DNA of 32,021 nucleotides from Gammaproteobacteria bacterium. GTDB taxonomy: Bacteria; Pseudomonadota; Gammaproteobacteria; UBA9214. The stretch lies in contig CP070821.1 of NCBI GenBank assembly GCA_020344335.1, forward strand, positions 1,941,567-1,973,587, read 5' to 3'. This document shows, one piece after another, positions 8,078 to 17,304 of the stretch. The position numbers and the translations under genes were made by a program. The notes beneath the pieces were generated by a model, which saw only the letters and a list, made by a program, of their open reading frames with translations, did not search any database and was not told the origin of the DNA. Position 1 is the stretch's first letter. Every line of letters begins with the position of its first letter.

Positions 8078-8175
8078 ATACAATTCCTGGCGTGTGCATG
8101 GATGCAGAAGTGCAAAGATAACAAGCACAGCGGGCCGGCATGGCAAAGTTTTATGCCGTAGTCGCCGTTACCGGT

Positions 8176-9753
8176 TTACAGCTGCTGGCTGAAATAATCC
8201 TCGAGGAACTCGTCGAATGACAGGGTATCGGAGATCTCGATGCGTTGCTGCTCCTGGATGGATTTTTCGACGGATGCCTCGATCATCTGCAGGGTCTTTT
8301 CGTTGCGTTCGAGCTTCCTGAAATATTCCCGGTGTTGTTCGGACATGCGTTTTGCAAAATGAAAATAGCCCTCGCCATGCGCGCGCATGTCAGCCAGAAC
8401 CCGGGCGGACGGTGTGCGCTCCGGATCGCTCACGCAGTTCCGTGCTGCCAGCAGTGCCTGCCCATAGAGATCTTTTCCGGACCCCGCATCCAGCAGCCCG
8501 GCAAATCCGGTCATGGCAGCACTCAGTTCCCCGGCCCACTGTTTGAGAGTGATTGACCGGTTGTTGCGTTGCAGGACGAGATCGGGCTCCCGCCCGCGGT
8601 AACAGACCGCGTTCAGATTAAAGTCGATTTCCAGGCGTTCCTGGTCACTGATGACCGGGCTTTCGTGCAACAGGCAGAAGGCCATCATGGTCTCGAGAAA
8701 GCGGCACTGCTCCACGCTGATTCCGGTTGGCTCATAGGGATTAATATCAAGGGACCGTAGTTCCACGTAGCGTACCCCGCGGCGCTGCAGTGCCAGTGTC
8801 GGTTTTTCGTTGAATTCCGGCACCTGCTTCGGCCTGACCGAGCTGTAATATTCATTCTCGATCTGCAGGATATTGGCATTGAGCTGACGGTATTCCCCGT
8901 TGACCTTGACCCCGATTTTCTCATGGCTGGGACACGGTGTTTCGATGGCCCTCATGAGACTTTCAGTATAGCTGTCGAGGCTGTCATAGGTTGCCTTGAA
9001 GCCATCTTTCAGCTCGTGCGCGTTCTGGTAGCCGATATCGCCCATGCGCAGTGAGGTTGCATAGGGGGCGTAGTAGGAGTTTTCGTTGAACTCCTCCAGT
9101 GTTGTTGCCTCGCCGTTCATATAGGACTTGCAGATGGCCGGTGAGCTGCCATACAGGTAAGGTACCAGCCAGCCAAAGCGCTGCAGGTTGCGGATCATGT
9201 GAAAGTAACGTGCCGATCTATAGTCCTGCAGTGGTTGTTTGTCTTTCTCAATCTCCTGCAATACGGGCCAGAAGGCATCCGCGAAGGAATAGTTGTAGTG
9301 ACCACCGGCAATCACCTGCATGACCCGTCCGTAGCGATAACCCAGACCCCGACGGTAGACGGTCTTCATCAGCCCGGCATTCGAGGAACCGTACTGTGCG
9401 ATCGGAATGCTGGCGCCACCCTCGACCACGCACGGCATACTCGATGACCAGAGTAGTTCCGGATTGAGCTTCAGGTAGACAAACTGCTGCAGGCTGCGCA
9501 GGAAGGCGAGTGCCTCATCCGGGCTGGCCAGCGGGGGGGTGATGAATTCCAGCAGCGCCTCGGAGTAATCCGTGGTAATCCAGGGGTGCGTCAGGGCAGA
9601 ACCGAGGGCCGCCGGATGGGGGGTCTGGGCGATGCTGCCATCCGGTCCCACCCGCAGGCTTTCCTTTTCCAGTCCGGTCAGGCCCTCCTGGATGGTGTGT
9701 TGACGGCCGCTGCTGAGCAGTTCGGAAAGTCGCTGTTCAGAAAGGGAATACAA
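8176..9753 (-). CDS. gshA: Glutamate-cysteine ligase, E. coli type
   Basis: First enzyme of glutathione synthesis: joins L-glutamate and L-cysteine through the gamma-carboxyl with ATP, in the cytoplasm. The 525-residue length matches the gammaproteobacterial GshA (about 518 residues). Typical segments are GLEKESLRV near residue 26, HPWITTDYSEALLEFITPP, the IAQYGSSNAGLMKTVYRRGLGYRYGR stretch around residues 117-142, HYNYSF, the INPYEPTGI substrate region and RYVELRSLDINPYEP. No defect is visible. It is divergent from fnr across a 148-bp AT-rich gap that should hold both promoters. Confidence 0.97.
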   Translation of the reverse strand: MYSLSEQRLSELLSSGRQHTIQEGLTGLEKESLRVGPDGSIAQTPHPAALGSALTHPWITTDYSEALLEFITPPLASPDEALAFLRSLQQFVYLKLNPELLWSSSMPCVVEGGASIPIAQYGSSNAGLMKTVYRRGLGYRYGRVMQVIAGGHYNYSFADAFWPVLQEIEKDKQPLQDYRSARYFHMIRNLQRFGWLVPYLYGSSPAICKSYMNGEATTLEEFNENSYYAPYATSLRMGDIGYQNAHELKDGFKATYDSLDSYTESLMRAIETPCPSHEKIGVKVNGEYRQLNANILQIENEYYSSVRPKQVPEFNEKPTLALQRRGVRYVELRSLDINPYEPTGISVEQCRFLETMMAFCLLHESPVISDQERLEIDFNLNAVCYRGREPDLVLQRNNRSITLKQWAGELSAAMTGFAGLLDAGSGKDLYGQALLAARNCVSDPERTPSARVLADMRAHGEGYFHFAKRMSEQHREYFRKLERNEKTLQMIEASVEKSIQEQQRIEISDTLSFDEFLEDYFSQQL

Positions 9754-9901
9754 GGGCTGGCGGCCTCTGGCGGTCGGTGCATGGATGATTCCGGCCGACT
9801 GGCATGTCGCCGGCGTAACAAGTATGCTACCTTATTAAATACAATATAAATAAGCAATTACAGATAGTAACAACCAGTTGTTGGTGTGTGGGAGCCGTTG
9901 T

Positions 9902-10654
9902 ATGCCACCAAGAAAAAAACTGAAAATCGTTGACATCAAGGTGTCCTGCAGCAATTGCAGCCTCGCCGACCTGTGCCTGCCGCACGGGATGGACATGGAA
10001 GATGTGAATGCCCTCGATCAGGCCGTCAAACGCCTGCCGCCCCTGCAGCCCGGTCAGCACCTCTACCGGACTGGCGACCCGGGCCGTTCCATGTACGCGG
10101 TGCGCTCCGGTTGTCTGAAAACCTATTGCACGACCGAGGACGGGGACGAGCAGGTCCTCGGATTTACCCTGCCGGGTGAACTGGTGGGGCTCGATGGCCT
10201 GAACAACGGCCAGTACGTGAGCAACAGCATTGCGCTGGAGACCACCAGTGTCTGTAACCTGCCCTACGACCAGCTGGAAAACCTGTGCCAGAAACTGCCG
10301 GCCCTGCAGCGGCAGGTGATGCGGATCGTTGGCAAGGAGGTTGCCAACGACCAGAAGATGCTGATGATGCTGGGCAAGCGCAGCGCAGAGGAACGGCTGG
10401 CGGGCTTCCTGGTGAGTCTTTCCGCGCGCTATAAATCGCGCAACCTGTCAGCGACGGAATTCAACCTGCCGATGTCACGCCAGGATATCGGCAACTATCT
10501 GGGGCTGGCCATCGAAACAGTCAGCCGCCTGTTCGCACATTTTCAGGAGCAAAAACTCCTGACGGTGAACCGTCGCGCGGTAGTACTGACAGATCTGGAG
10601 CGCCTGAAAGGAATGGTAGAAGGCTGTCAGTTGGGCGAGTCCGCCATCTCCTGA
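9902..10654 (+). CDS. fnr: Fnr-type anaerobic regulator with [4Fe-4S] cluster ligands
   Basis: A 250-residue CRP/FNR-family activator. The N-terminal cysteines Cys16, Cys19 and Cys25 (CSNCSLADLC) and Cys118 in TTSVCNLPYDQL match the four cluster ligands of E. coli Fnr (Cys20, 23, 29, 122), so it should be oxygen-labile. The helix-turn-helix carries ETVSRLFAHFQ with Glu205, Ser208 and Arg209, the residues that read TTGAT half-sites, which supports the FNR boxes called in this window. The ATG at 9902 is chosen over an upstream TTG because GGAG lies at 9891-9894. Neighbours are gshA (divergent) and hemN (convergent, 36 bp). Expected to activate genes when oxygen is absent. Confidence 0.95.
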   Translation: MPPRKKLKIVDIKVSCSNCSLADLCLPHGMDMEDVNALDQAVKRLPPLQPGQHLYRTGDPGRSMYAVRSGCLKTYCTTEDGDEQVLGFTLPGELVGLDGLNNGQYVSNSIALETTSVCNLPYDQLENLCQKLPALQRQVMRIVGKEVANDQKMLMMLGKRSAEERLAGFLVSLSARYKSRNLSATEFNLPMSRQDIGNYLGLAIETVSRLFAHFQEQKLLTVNRRAVVLTDLERLKGMVEGCQLGESAIS

Positions 10655-10690
10655 TCCTGGCGGGGTGCGGCCGCTGCAGTGCGCAGGCCT

Positions 10691-12082
10691 TCAGATTACC
10701 TTTGAAAAGGTTTTCTCCGATTTGGACTCGTCCTGGTAGCGGTCGAATACCATGCAGATGTTGCGCACCAGTAGCCGGCCAGCCGGAAGTATTTGCAGGA
10801 TATCCTCATCCAGCGCTAGCAGACCGTCATTCTCCATCTGTTCGAGTTCCCCGATTTCATCAGTGAAGTTGTTTGCGAAACTGAACCGCCATTTTTTTTC
10901 CAGCTCCCGGATATCCAGGGTGAAGTGGCATATAAGATCCTGGATGATCTCGCGCCGCAGCAGGTCATCCGGCTCCAGCTCGTAGCCGCGTTCCAGTGGC
11001 AGTCTGCCGGCTTCGATCAGCCGGTAATATTCCTCAAGATCACGCACATTCTGGTCGTAATTGTCGCAAACCTTGCCAATGGCCGTCACGCCCAGGCCGA
11101 TCAGGTCGCACTCTGCCTTGGTGGAATAGCCCTGGAAATTTCTGTGCAGGGTGCCGTTGCGCTGCGCCACGGCCAGTTCGTCATCCGGCCGGGCAAAATG
11201 GTCCATTCCGATATAGACGTATCCGGAGCCGGTAAGAAGCTCGATGGTATGTTGCAGGATGTCGAGTTTTTCATCGGGTGATGGCAGGTCGTCCTCCGCG
11301 ATCCGGCGTTGCGGTTTGAAACGTTCCGGCAGGTGGGCGTAGTTATAGACCGCAATCCGGTCCGGTCCGATGGAAACGGTACGCTTCAGTGTTTCGCCGA
11401 AACTTTCCACGGACTGGAAGGGCAGACCGTACATCAGGTCCATGTTGATTGACCGGAATCCCAGTTGCCGGGACATTTCTAAAACTTCCCGAGTCTGGTC
11501 CTCATCCTGGATGCGATTCACCGCCTTCTGCACCCGCGGATCGAAGTCCTGTACGCCCATGCTGATGCGGTTGAATCCTGTATCCCTGAGTGTTTCCAGC
11601 TTCTGGCGGGTTACCGAGCGCGGGTCGATCTCGATGGAGAACTCGCCGTTGTCATCATCTGCCAACGAAAAATTCCGGCGCACTACCTCCATTAGTTCGC
11701 GGATTTGTCCGGGTTCAAGAAAGGTCGGAGTGCCGCCCCCCCAGTGCAACTGCTCTACCCTGCGGTCCGGGTCGAACAGCTTGCCCTGCATCTCGATTTC
11801 CTGATACAGGTGCTCGAGGTAGCTGATGGCGCGCGAGTGGTCCCCGGTGACTATCTTGTTGCAGGCACAGTAGAAGCATACGGTGTCACAGAAAGGGATA
11901 TGGATGTAGATCGACAGCGGGCGCGGGATCGGGTCCTCGTTGCTGTGCTGTGCCCAGGTGCGATAATCGTCTTCACTGAGACCAGCGTGGAACTGTGCCA
12001 CGGTCGGATACGAAGTGTAGCGTGGCCCGCTCCGGTCATATCGCCGGATCAGCTCGGCATCGAAGATAAGCTGCTGTTTCAT
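10691..12082 (-). CDS. hemN: Oxygen-independent coproporphyrinogen III oxidase (HemN), radical SAM
   Basis: Converts coproporphyrinogen III to protoporphyrinogen IX anaerobically for haem synthesis. The 463-residue length is normal for HemN. The radical-SAM cysteines are Cys65, Cys69 and Cys72 in IHIPFCDTVCFYCACNKI, preceded by YDRSGPRYTSYPT, a HemN hallmark; the WGGGTPTFL motif and the GVQDFDPRVQKAVNR stretch are also present. The frame is open to 12400, but the ATG at 12082 matches the family N-terminus, and the extra 106 codons cover an FNR-like box, so they are not translated. Located beside fnr, consistent with anaerobic control. Confidence 0.95.
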   Translation of the reverse strand: MKQQLIFDAELIRRYDRSGPRYTSYPTVAQFHAGLSEDDYRTWAQHSNEDPIPRPLSIYIHIPFCDTVCFYCACNKIVTGDHSRAISYLEHLYQEIEMQGKLFDPDRRVEQLHWGGGTPTFLEPGQIRELMEVVRRNFSLADDDNGEFSIEIDPRSVTRQKLETLRDTGFNRISMGVQDFDPRVQKAVNRIQDEDQTREVLEMSRQLGFRSINMDLMYGLPFQSVESFGETLKRTVSIGPDRIAVYNYAHLPERFKPQRRIAEDDLPSPDEKLDILQHTIELLTGSGYVYIGMDHFARPDDELAVAQRNGTLHRNFQGYSTKAECDLIGLGVTAIGKVCDNYDQNVRDLEEYYRLIEAGRLPLERGYELEPDDLLRREIIQDLICHFTLDIRELEKKWRFSFANNFTDEIGELEQMENDGLLALDEDILQILPAGRLLVRNICMVFDRYQDESKSEKTFSKVI

Positions 12083-12218
12083 GGATACTTGCCAACTCGC
12101 CGGCAAGTGCGGCGGGTGTAATGCGAATTGGGATTCATAAGGGTTTTCTGTTACTGGCATATCCCCGGTTGTTCGCCTGTTTGTTGTCATATTTTCATCA
12201 TCTGGCATGTTCGGTATG

Positions 12219-12232
12219 TTGACATGGATCAA
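12219..12232 (-). promoter_or_regulatory. FNR box upstream of hemN, with candidate -10
   Basis: On the minus strand the site reads TTGATCCATGTCAA, one mismatch from TTGAT-N4-ATCAA. A candidate -10 TATGAC lies at 12186-12191, which would put the box centre about 46 bp before the start of transcription, close to the class II activation position. The stretch between hemN and the next gene (12083-12383) holds nothing else that I can support. Confidence 0.65.
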
Positions 12233-12383
12233 TACAACCCCGTTTTGGGCTGAGCGGCGGGAAGGATGCATTTGGTGTTTGCCTGTGGACGCCGGGGAAA
12301 GGCGGATTCCGTGCCGGTAAACCATTCTTGAATCACCAACCGACCGGAAACTGCCAGATGGCGGGTAGCCACCGCGACGAGTA

Positions 12384-14072
12384 TCAGTAGTAATAGGCAA
12401 CCAGGTAGATCCCGAGCAGTATGACTACCCAGAGGACCATGCTGCCGGTAGCCCAGGTACGGGCCAGAATTCCACGCGGTCCGTGGTACAGGAACAGCGT
12501 GCCAAACAGTGTTCCCACATGGCGCAGAAAATCGATGCGCCGGTGTGCATGCCAGCGGCTGAGCACCTGCGTCACCCGATTGATGGCCCGCGGACCCAGC
12601 CGGCGGTAGAACCAGTCCCAGTCGAGCGTGATGGTGAGCGTTCGCTTCAGGTACGGCAGCATGATGAAAAAAGCAAGACCCGAAAACAGCAACAGCTGCA
12701 GCATCTCAACGACGTGTATGCGCGTGTAGGGAACGTACTCTACCGGATACGGCAGGATGGCATAGAGCAGGTGCGGCCATATACCAAGTGCTATACAAAG
12801 AAAGGCGAACAGGATCATGGCCAGGCGCATGTTCAGCGGTGGATCGGGAGGCCGCAGGCCGGAGTCCTTCTGGAAGAAAACAAACCAGGGAAACTTGATA
12901 CCCGCATGCAGAAACACGCCGGCAGAAGCTGCGGTCAGCAGAAACCAGATTATGGCCAGATGCTGGTCAGCTGCCGCCTGGGAGATCATCGACTTGCTGA
13001 TAAAGCCCGATGTGAGCGGAAAGGAGGAAATGGAAAGGGCGCCGACGATACCGCAGACAGTCGTCAGGGGCATGCTCTGGAACAGACCGCCGAGATCGGT
13101 GCATTTTCGTTTGCCGGTCATATAGAGTACCGAACCGGCTGACATGAGCAGCAGGGCCTTGTAGATGATGTGGGTAAAGGCATGTGCCGCAGAACCGTTC
13201 ATGGACATCTCGGTACCAATGCCGATACCGCAAACCATAAAACCGACCTGGTTTACGATGCTGTAGGCCAGGATGCGCCGCATGTCATTCTCGAGCAGTG
13301 CATATATGATCCCGTAGAAAACCATGTACAGGCCGATGAAGACGAGGACATCTGCACCGGGGAATCCGCGCAAAAGTACATAGACGGCAGCCTTGGTGGT
13401 AAAGGCGGAGAGGAACACCATGCCGCTCGGTGATGCCTCTGGGTAGGCATCCGGCAGCCAGGCCGACAGGGGTGGAGCGCCGGCGTTAATCAGGAAACCG
13501 CCGAGGATCAGCCAGTGCGCGGGACTGTCCGGTGCCATGGCAGTGAACAGTAACGAGCCGGTATCGGAGACATGGCCGATGACGCCGATCATCAGCATTA
13601 CACCGCCCAGCAGGTGTACAACCAGGTAGCGCATACCGGCATGGCGGGACCGGTCTGTGATGGCGGACCACACCACCAGGGTCGAGGACAGGGCAAGCAG
13701 CTCCCAGAAGACGACCAGGGTAAGCAGATCTCCCGCGAAGACGATGCCGATCGCGCTGCCCGCGTTGGCCAGGGCAGCCACAAGTTCGACGATGCGCGCT
13801 TGGTTGAGTGCGAACAGGCTGCCCGCGAACGCCATGATGGCGAACACCGTACCGAACAGGCGGCTCAGCCGGTCGCTGGCCACGGGCACGAGTTCATATT
13901 CAAGAAAGGTCAGCCTCAGGCTCGCTCCCTCCGGAACCTGCCAGATAATGACAAGCACCAGCAGTGGCAGCCCCAGTGACAGGATGGCCCGCATATTCTG
14001 ACCGAGCAGTGGCAGCAGCAGGGCACCGAGGAACAGGGGCAGGGCCGGCGGTATGGCGCTAATCCCGGTCAT
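12384..14072 (-). CDS. Antiporter-like membrane subunit (MrpD/NuoL-M-N family), atypical TM7 site
   Basis: A 562-residue member of the proton-conducting antiporter family shared by complex I, Mrp and Mbh systems, with about 14 core helices and a C-terminal extension (about residues 450-562) that includes two further hydrophobic segments. The TM5 glutamate is present (Glu124 in FWELLALSS), as are Lys227 in SAFTTKAAVYVLLR, Lys305 in HIIYKALLLM and Lys360 in TSGFISK. But in the TM7 motif normally K-x4-PLHxWLPDA the sequence is NAGAPPLSAWLPDA: Asn196 replaces the key lysine, and Ser203 the histidine. It is the last gene of the mrp operon and overlaps the 80-residue gene by 14 bp. It probably cannot use the standard Glu/Lys proton path unchanged. 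Confidence 0.85.
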   Translation of the reverse strand: MTGISAIPPALPLFLGALLLPLLGQNMRAILSLGLPLLVLVIIWQVPEGASLRLTFLEYELVPVASDRLSRLFGTVFAIMAFAGSLFALNQARIVELVAALANAGSAIGIVFAGDLLTLVVFWELLALSSTLVVWSAITDRSRHAGMRYLVVHLLGGVMLMIGVIGHVSDTGSLLFTAMAPDSPAHWLILGGFLINAGAPPLSAWLPDAYPEASPSGMVFLSAFTTKAAVYVLLRGFPGADVLVFIGLYMVFYGIIYALLENDMRRILAYSIVNQVGFMVCGIGIGTEMSMNGSAAHAFTHIIYKALLLMSAGSVLYMTGKRKCTDLGGLFQSMPLTTVCGIVGALSISSFPLTSGFISKSMISQAAADQHLAIIWFLLTAASAGVFLHAGIKFPWFVFFQKDSGLRPPDPPLNMRLAMILFAFLCIALGIWPHLLYAILPYPVEYVPYTRIHVVEMLQLLLFSGLAFFIMLPYLKRTLTITLDWDWFYRRLGPRAINRVTQVLSRWHAHRRIDFLRHVGTLFGTLFLYHGPRGILARTWATGSMVLWVVILLGIYLVAYYY

Positions 14073-14301
14073 AGTAGCTGTCCTTGCGGTGCAGGAAACG
14101 GCCGATCAGTTTGGCAATCACGACCATGCCGACGCAGGTCACGAAACCGTACCAGGCATTGAAAGCGAAGGTGCCGTCGATCCCGAAATAGCCGTGTACA
14201 TCCATGACCAAACCGGCGAGGACGGTCAGCAACAGGACGCACGCAAACACAATCCATAGCAGGCGGATGGTGCCGTGCCGGAGCAGCCAGTGCGGTCTCA
14301 C
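14059..14301 (-). CDS. 80-residue two-helix membrane protein embedded in the mrp operon
   Basis: An 80-residue protein with two hydrophobic helices (about residues 11-34 and 46-66), joined by a loop containing HGYFGIDGTFAFNAWYGF, and a charged tail HRKDSYYDRD. It overlaps the 496-residue antiporter gene upstream by 4 bp and the 562-residue gene downstream by 14 bp, so it is firmly part of the operon. I do not recognise it as any canonical Mrp subunit; it is likely an accessory subunit contacting the antiporter-like chains. Confidence that it is a gene is high because of the double overlap. Confidence 0.8.
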   Translation of the reverse strand: MRPHWLLRHGTIRLLWIVFACVLLLTVLAGLVMDVHGYFGIDGTFAFNAWYGFVTCVGMVVIAKLIGRFLHRKDSYYDRD

Positions 14302-15788
14302 GGGCTGCCTCCGGAAAGTTGCAACATCAGGTCAAGGGGCAGGTCCGGCAGGAAAAACAGGGCCAGAGTGCCTGCCGCAGTTACGGTGAGTGCCAGTACA
14401 ACCAGGGGCGGTGCCTCCCCGTCTGTGTCCCTGGTGTTATGTCCCGGCATGCTCTCCAGCGTGTCGTTCGGGGTGCGGAAGAAGGCCACATAGACGATGG
14501 GCAGGAAGTAGGCGGCATTGAGAAGTGTGCTCATGATTATGACTCCGGCGGCAACGGCCTCCCGGGTTTCTATGGCACCGAGCAGAATATACCACTTGCT
14601 GATGAAACCGGCCGTTGGCGGGATGCCGATCATCGAGAGCGCGCCCACGGTGAAGGCCGCCATGGTCCAGGGCATGTGCCGACCGATACCGTTCAGTTCG
14701 CTGATCCGGGTCTTGTGTGTTGCGGTCAGGATTGCGCCGGCACAGAAAAACAGCGTGATCTTGGCAAATCCGTGCATGACGATGTGCATGCCTCCGCCCA
14801 CGATACCGAGGGGCGTGACCAGCAGGGCGCACATCACGATATAGGACAGCTGGCTGATCGTGGACCAGGCCAGCCGCAGTTTTAGATTGTCCTGCCGCAG
14901 GGCAACGATCGCGGCCAGCAAAATCGTCGCAGCGGCGACATACATCAGCCACTGGGTGACCGGGATGTTCGCCAGGAAATCGATGCCGAATATGTAGATG
15001 ACTACCTTGAGCACGGTAAACACGCCGGCCTTTACTACGGCGACCGCGTGCAGCAGGGCGCTCACCGGTGTTGGCGCCACCATGGCGGCAGGCAACCACA
15101 GGTGAAATGGCATGACGGCAGCCTTGCCGATCCCGAAAATGTACAGCACCAGCAGGATACCCGCGACACCGGGTGTCACTACACCCTCAAGTATACCGCC
15201 GGCGCGGAAGTCAAGGGTACCGGTCAATGACCAGGTCCAGACCAGTGCCAGCAACAGCAGGATGATGGAGGTGCCCAGCAGGTAACCGAGGTACATGCGG
15301 CCGCCCTCGCGGGCATTGTCATCGCCGGCGTGGGTCACCAGCGGATAGGTCGACAGGGTGAGCAGCTCGTAGAAAACAAACAGCGTGAACATGTTGCCGG
15401 CAAATGCGATGCCCATGGCGCTGCCGAGTGCCACGGCAAAGTAACTGTAATAGGAAGTCTGGCGCCACTCGTGGTGGCTGCGCAAGTAGCCGATGGAATA
15501 GACCGACGTGACTATCCAGAGGAAACTGGCAAGCAGGGCGAACAGCATGCCCAGCGGTTCGACCTCGAAGCCGATTTTCAGTCCGGGCAGCGGCTCCGCG
15601 AGGTCTATGGCGGGTCGGCTTCCGCGCAGGACATCATCGTGCAGCGAGTATACCAGCAGGAACAGGCACCCCGAGGTCAGCAGGGTGGCGGTTTCCCGCG
15701 GGTTGGGCCAGCGGTGCAATGCCGTGATCAGGGCAGGTGCCAGCAGTGGCAGGGCAACGCAGGCCAGAACTGTCAATTCCGGACTCAT
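14298..15788 (-). CDS. Antiporter-like membrane subunit D' (MrpD/MbhH type)
   Basis: A 496-residue polytopic protein of the proton-conducting antiporter family. It keeps the TM5 glutamate (Glu141 in FYELLTLSTYPLV), the TM7 lysine (Lys222 in GKAAVMPFHLWLPAAM), a TM8 lysine (Lys253 in AVVKAGVFTVLK), and lysines in HGFAKITLFFCAGA and TAGFISKWYIL, so the core proton pathway looks intact. It overlaps the following 80-residue gene by 4 bp and lies 22 bp after the stop of the 494-residue subunit. This is the second of three such chains in the operon; standard Mrp systems have two (MrpA and MrpD). Confidence 0.9.
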   Translation of the reverse strand: MSPELTVLACVALPLLAPALITALHRWPNPRETATLLTSGCLFLLVYSLHDDVLRGSRPAIDLAEPLPGLKIGFEVEPLGMLFALLASFLWIVTSVYSIGYLRSHHEWRQTSYYSYFAVALGSAMGIAFAGNMFTLFVFYELLTLSTYPLVTHAGDDNAREGGRMYLGYLLGTSIILLLLALVWTWSLTGTLDFRAGGILEGVVTPGVAGILLVLYIFGIGKAAVMPFHLWLPAAMVAPTPVSALLHAVAVVKAGVFTVLKVVIYIFGIDFLANIPVTQWLMYVAAATILLAAIVALRQDNLKLRLAWSTISQLSYIVMCALLVTPLGIVGGGMHIVMHGFAKITLFFCAGAILTATHKTRISELNGIGRHMPWTMAAFTVGALSMIGIPPTAGFISKWYILLGAIETREAVAAGVIIMSTLLNAAYFLPIVYVAFFRTPNDTLESMPGHNTRDTDGEAPPLVVLALTVTAAGTLALFFLPDLPLDLMLQLSGGSP

Positions 15789-15810
15789 GCGGAGGTGGCG
15801 CCCGGAGGAT

Positions 15811-17295
15811 TCACTGTAGCGCCTCCCCGATCAGGATTTCGGCGCCCTGGCGCGTGATATCGGTGATCAGACTGGCGTCCATGCCAACGTAGAGGTTGAT
15901 GCCGATGAGCAGCCAGGTGGGTATGAGCATGACGGCCGGTGCTTCCCTTACCTTGTGCATCATCGTGCCGGGCACATGAAAATAGGCCACTTCCACCACA
16001 CGCCACATGTAAATCAGTCCAATCAATGAGCTCGCCAGGATGAGGACCACCAGGGGCCAGTAGCCACCAGAGAGTGCTGCGCTGGCGAGATACCACTTGC
16101 TGATAAAGCCGGAAGTCAGCGGTATGCCGATCAGGCTCAGACCGCCCGCCACGAATGCCGCCATGGTCCAGGGCATGTGTCTCGCAAGTCCGTGCATGTC
16201 CCGGAGTTCAGCCGAGCCGAGGCGCAGAAAAATGCAGCCAATGGCCAGAAACAACGCTCCCTTTATCATGGCATGATTGAAAAGATGGATCATGCCCGCG
16301 CTAACGCCCGCAGCGGAAGCCATGCTGATACCCAGGATGATGTAGCCGATCTGGGCCACGCTGGAGTAGGCCAGCATGCGCTTGACATTGTCCTGAAAAA
16401 CGGCAACCAGTGATGCGATAAGAATGCCGGCAACCGCCAGCAGCATGAGGATCTCGCCGACATGCATGGCATCAAAGGAAAACTGCATACCGAATACCGT
16501 GAAAAAGAAACGCAGCAGCACGTACACTCCGACCTTGGTTGCCGTGGCGGCAATGAATGCCGAGACGACCGAGGGCGCATCTGTATAGGCGTTCGGCAGC
16601 CACTGATGCAGCGGGAACAGCGCGAGCTTGATGCTGACGCCGACGGTCACAAAGGCAAAGGCTGCCATTATGGTTCGTGTATTCGCGACCTCGGGGAGTC
16701 GTTGTGAAAGATCCACCATGTTGAGCGTGCCGGTCATCATGTACAGAAGCCCGACACCGATTAGAATGAAAGTGGCTCCGATGGTTCCCATGATCAGGTA
16801 CTGGTAGGCAGCGGTCAGGGCCCGGCGCCTGGAGCCCAGGCTGATAAGCACATAGGAAGACAGCGAGGATATCTCCAGAAACACGAAGAGATTGAAGGCA
16901 TCACCGGTGACTACCATACCCAGCAGGCCGCACAGGCACAGCAGGTAGCAGGTGTAGAAGAGACCTGTGCATTTTTCGAGTATTTCATGCTCGATACTGC
17001 GCCGGGCAAACGGCATCACCAGGGCGCCAATTATGGCAACGACAAGGACCATCAGGGCACCGGCCATGTCGATCCGGTACTCGATCCCCCAGGGCGCAAC
17101 CCAGGCTCCGATGGCATAGGACAGGGTTCCGACTGCATGCACGCGCTGGACCAGCATAAGCGCGATTGCCAGTACCAGCCAGCTTGCGATCAGTGCGCAG
17201 GCCCAGGCATGCCGGGGGTTGCGCAGCAGCAGGCATACCGGGGCGGCGGCCAGCGGGATGACTACCTGCAGTACGGGAAGATCGGATATCAGCAC
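15811..17295 (-). CDS. mrpD: Cation/proton antiporter subunit D (MrpD)
   Basis: A 494-residue polytopic protein, the usual MrpD length. Catalytic-type residues are all present: Glu141 in FLEISSLSSYVLI, Lys223 in IKLALFPLHQWLPNAY, Lys254 in TATKVGVYVLLRF, and lysines in NHAMIKGALFL and TSGFISKWYL. It follows mrpC after 9 bp, the standard C-D order. Of the three antiporter-like chains it is the closest to a canonical MrpD or MbhH. Acts in the inner membrane within the large Mrp complex, exchanging cations (normally Na+) for protons. Confidence 0.92.
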   Translation of the reverse strand: MLISDLPVLQVVIPLAAAPVCLLLRNPRHAWACALIASWLVLAIALMLVQRVHAVGTLSYAIGAWVAPWGIEYRIDMAGALMVLVVAIIGALVMPFARRSIEHEILEKCTGLFYTCYLLCLCGLLGMVVTGDAFNLFVFLEISSLSSYVLISLGSRRRALTAAYQYLIMGTIGATFILIGVGLLYMMTGTLNMVDLSQRLPEVANTRTIMAAFAFVTVGVSIKLALFPLHQWLPNAYTDAPSVVSAFIAATATKVGVYVLLRFFFTVFGMQFSFDAMHVGEILMLLAVAGILIASLVAVFQDNVKRMLAYSSVAQIGYIILGISMASAAGVSAGMIHLFNHAMIKGALFLAIGCIFLRLGSAELRDMHGLARHMPWTMAAFVAGGLSLIGIPLTSGFISKWYLASAALSGGYWPLVVLILASSLIGLIYMWRVVEVAYFHVPGTMMHKVREAPAVMLIPTWLLIGINLYVGMDASLITDITRQGAEILIGEALQ

Positions 17296-17304
17296 TTGGT
17301 GGTC

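Noticed and set aside
8136..8158. CGGCAT and ATGCCG hairpin between two convergent genes as a terminator
   Set aside because: Only a 6-bp stem with an 11-nt loop and no T-run.
12483..13142. Plus-strand open frame of 219 codons within the antiporter gene
   Set aside because: Low-complexity polar composition, antisense to a clear membrane protein.
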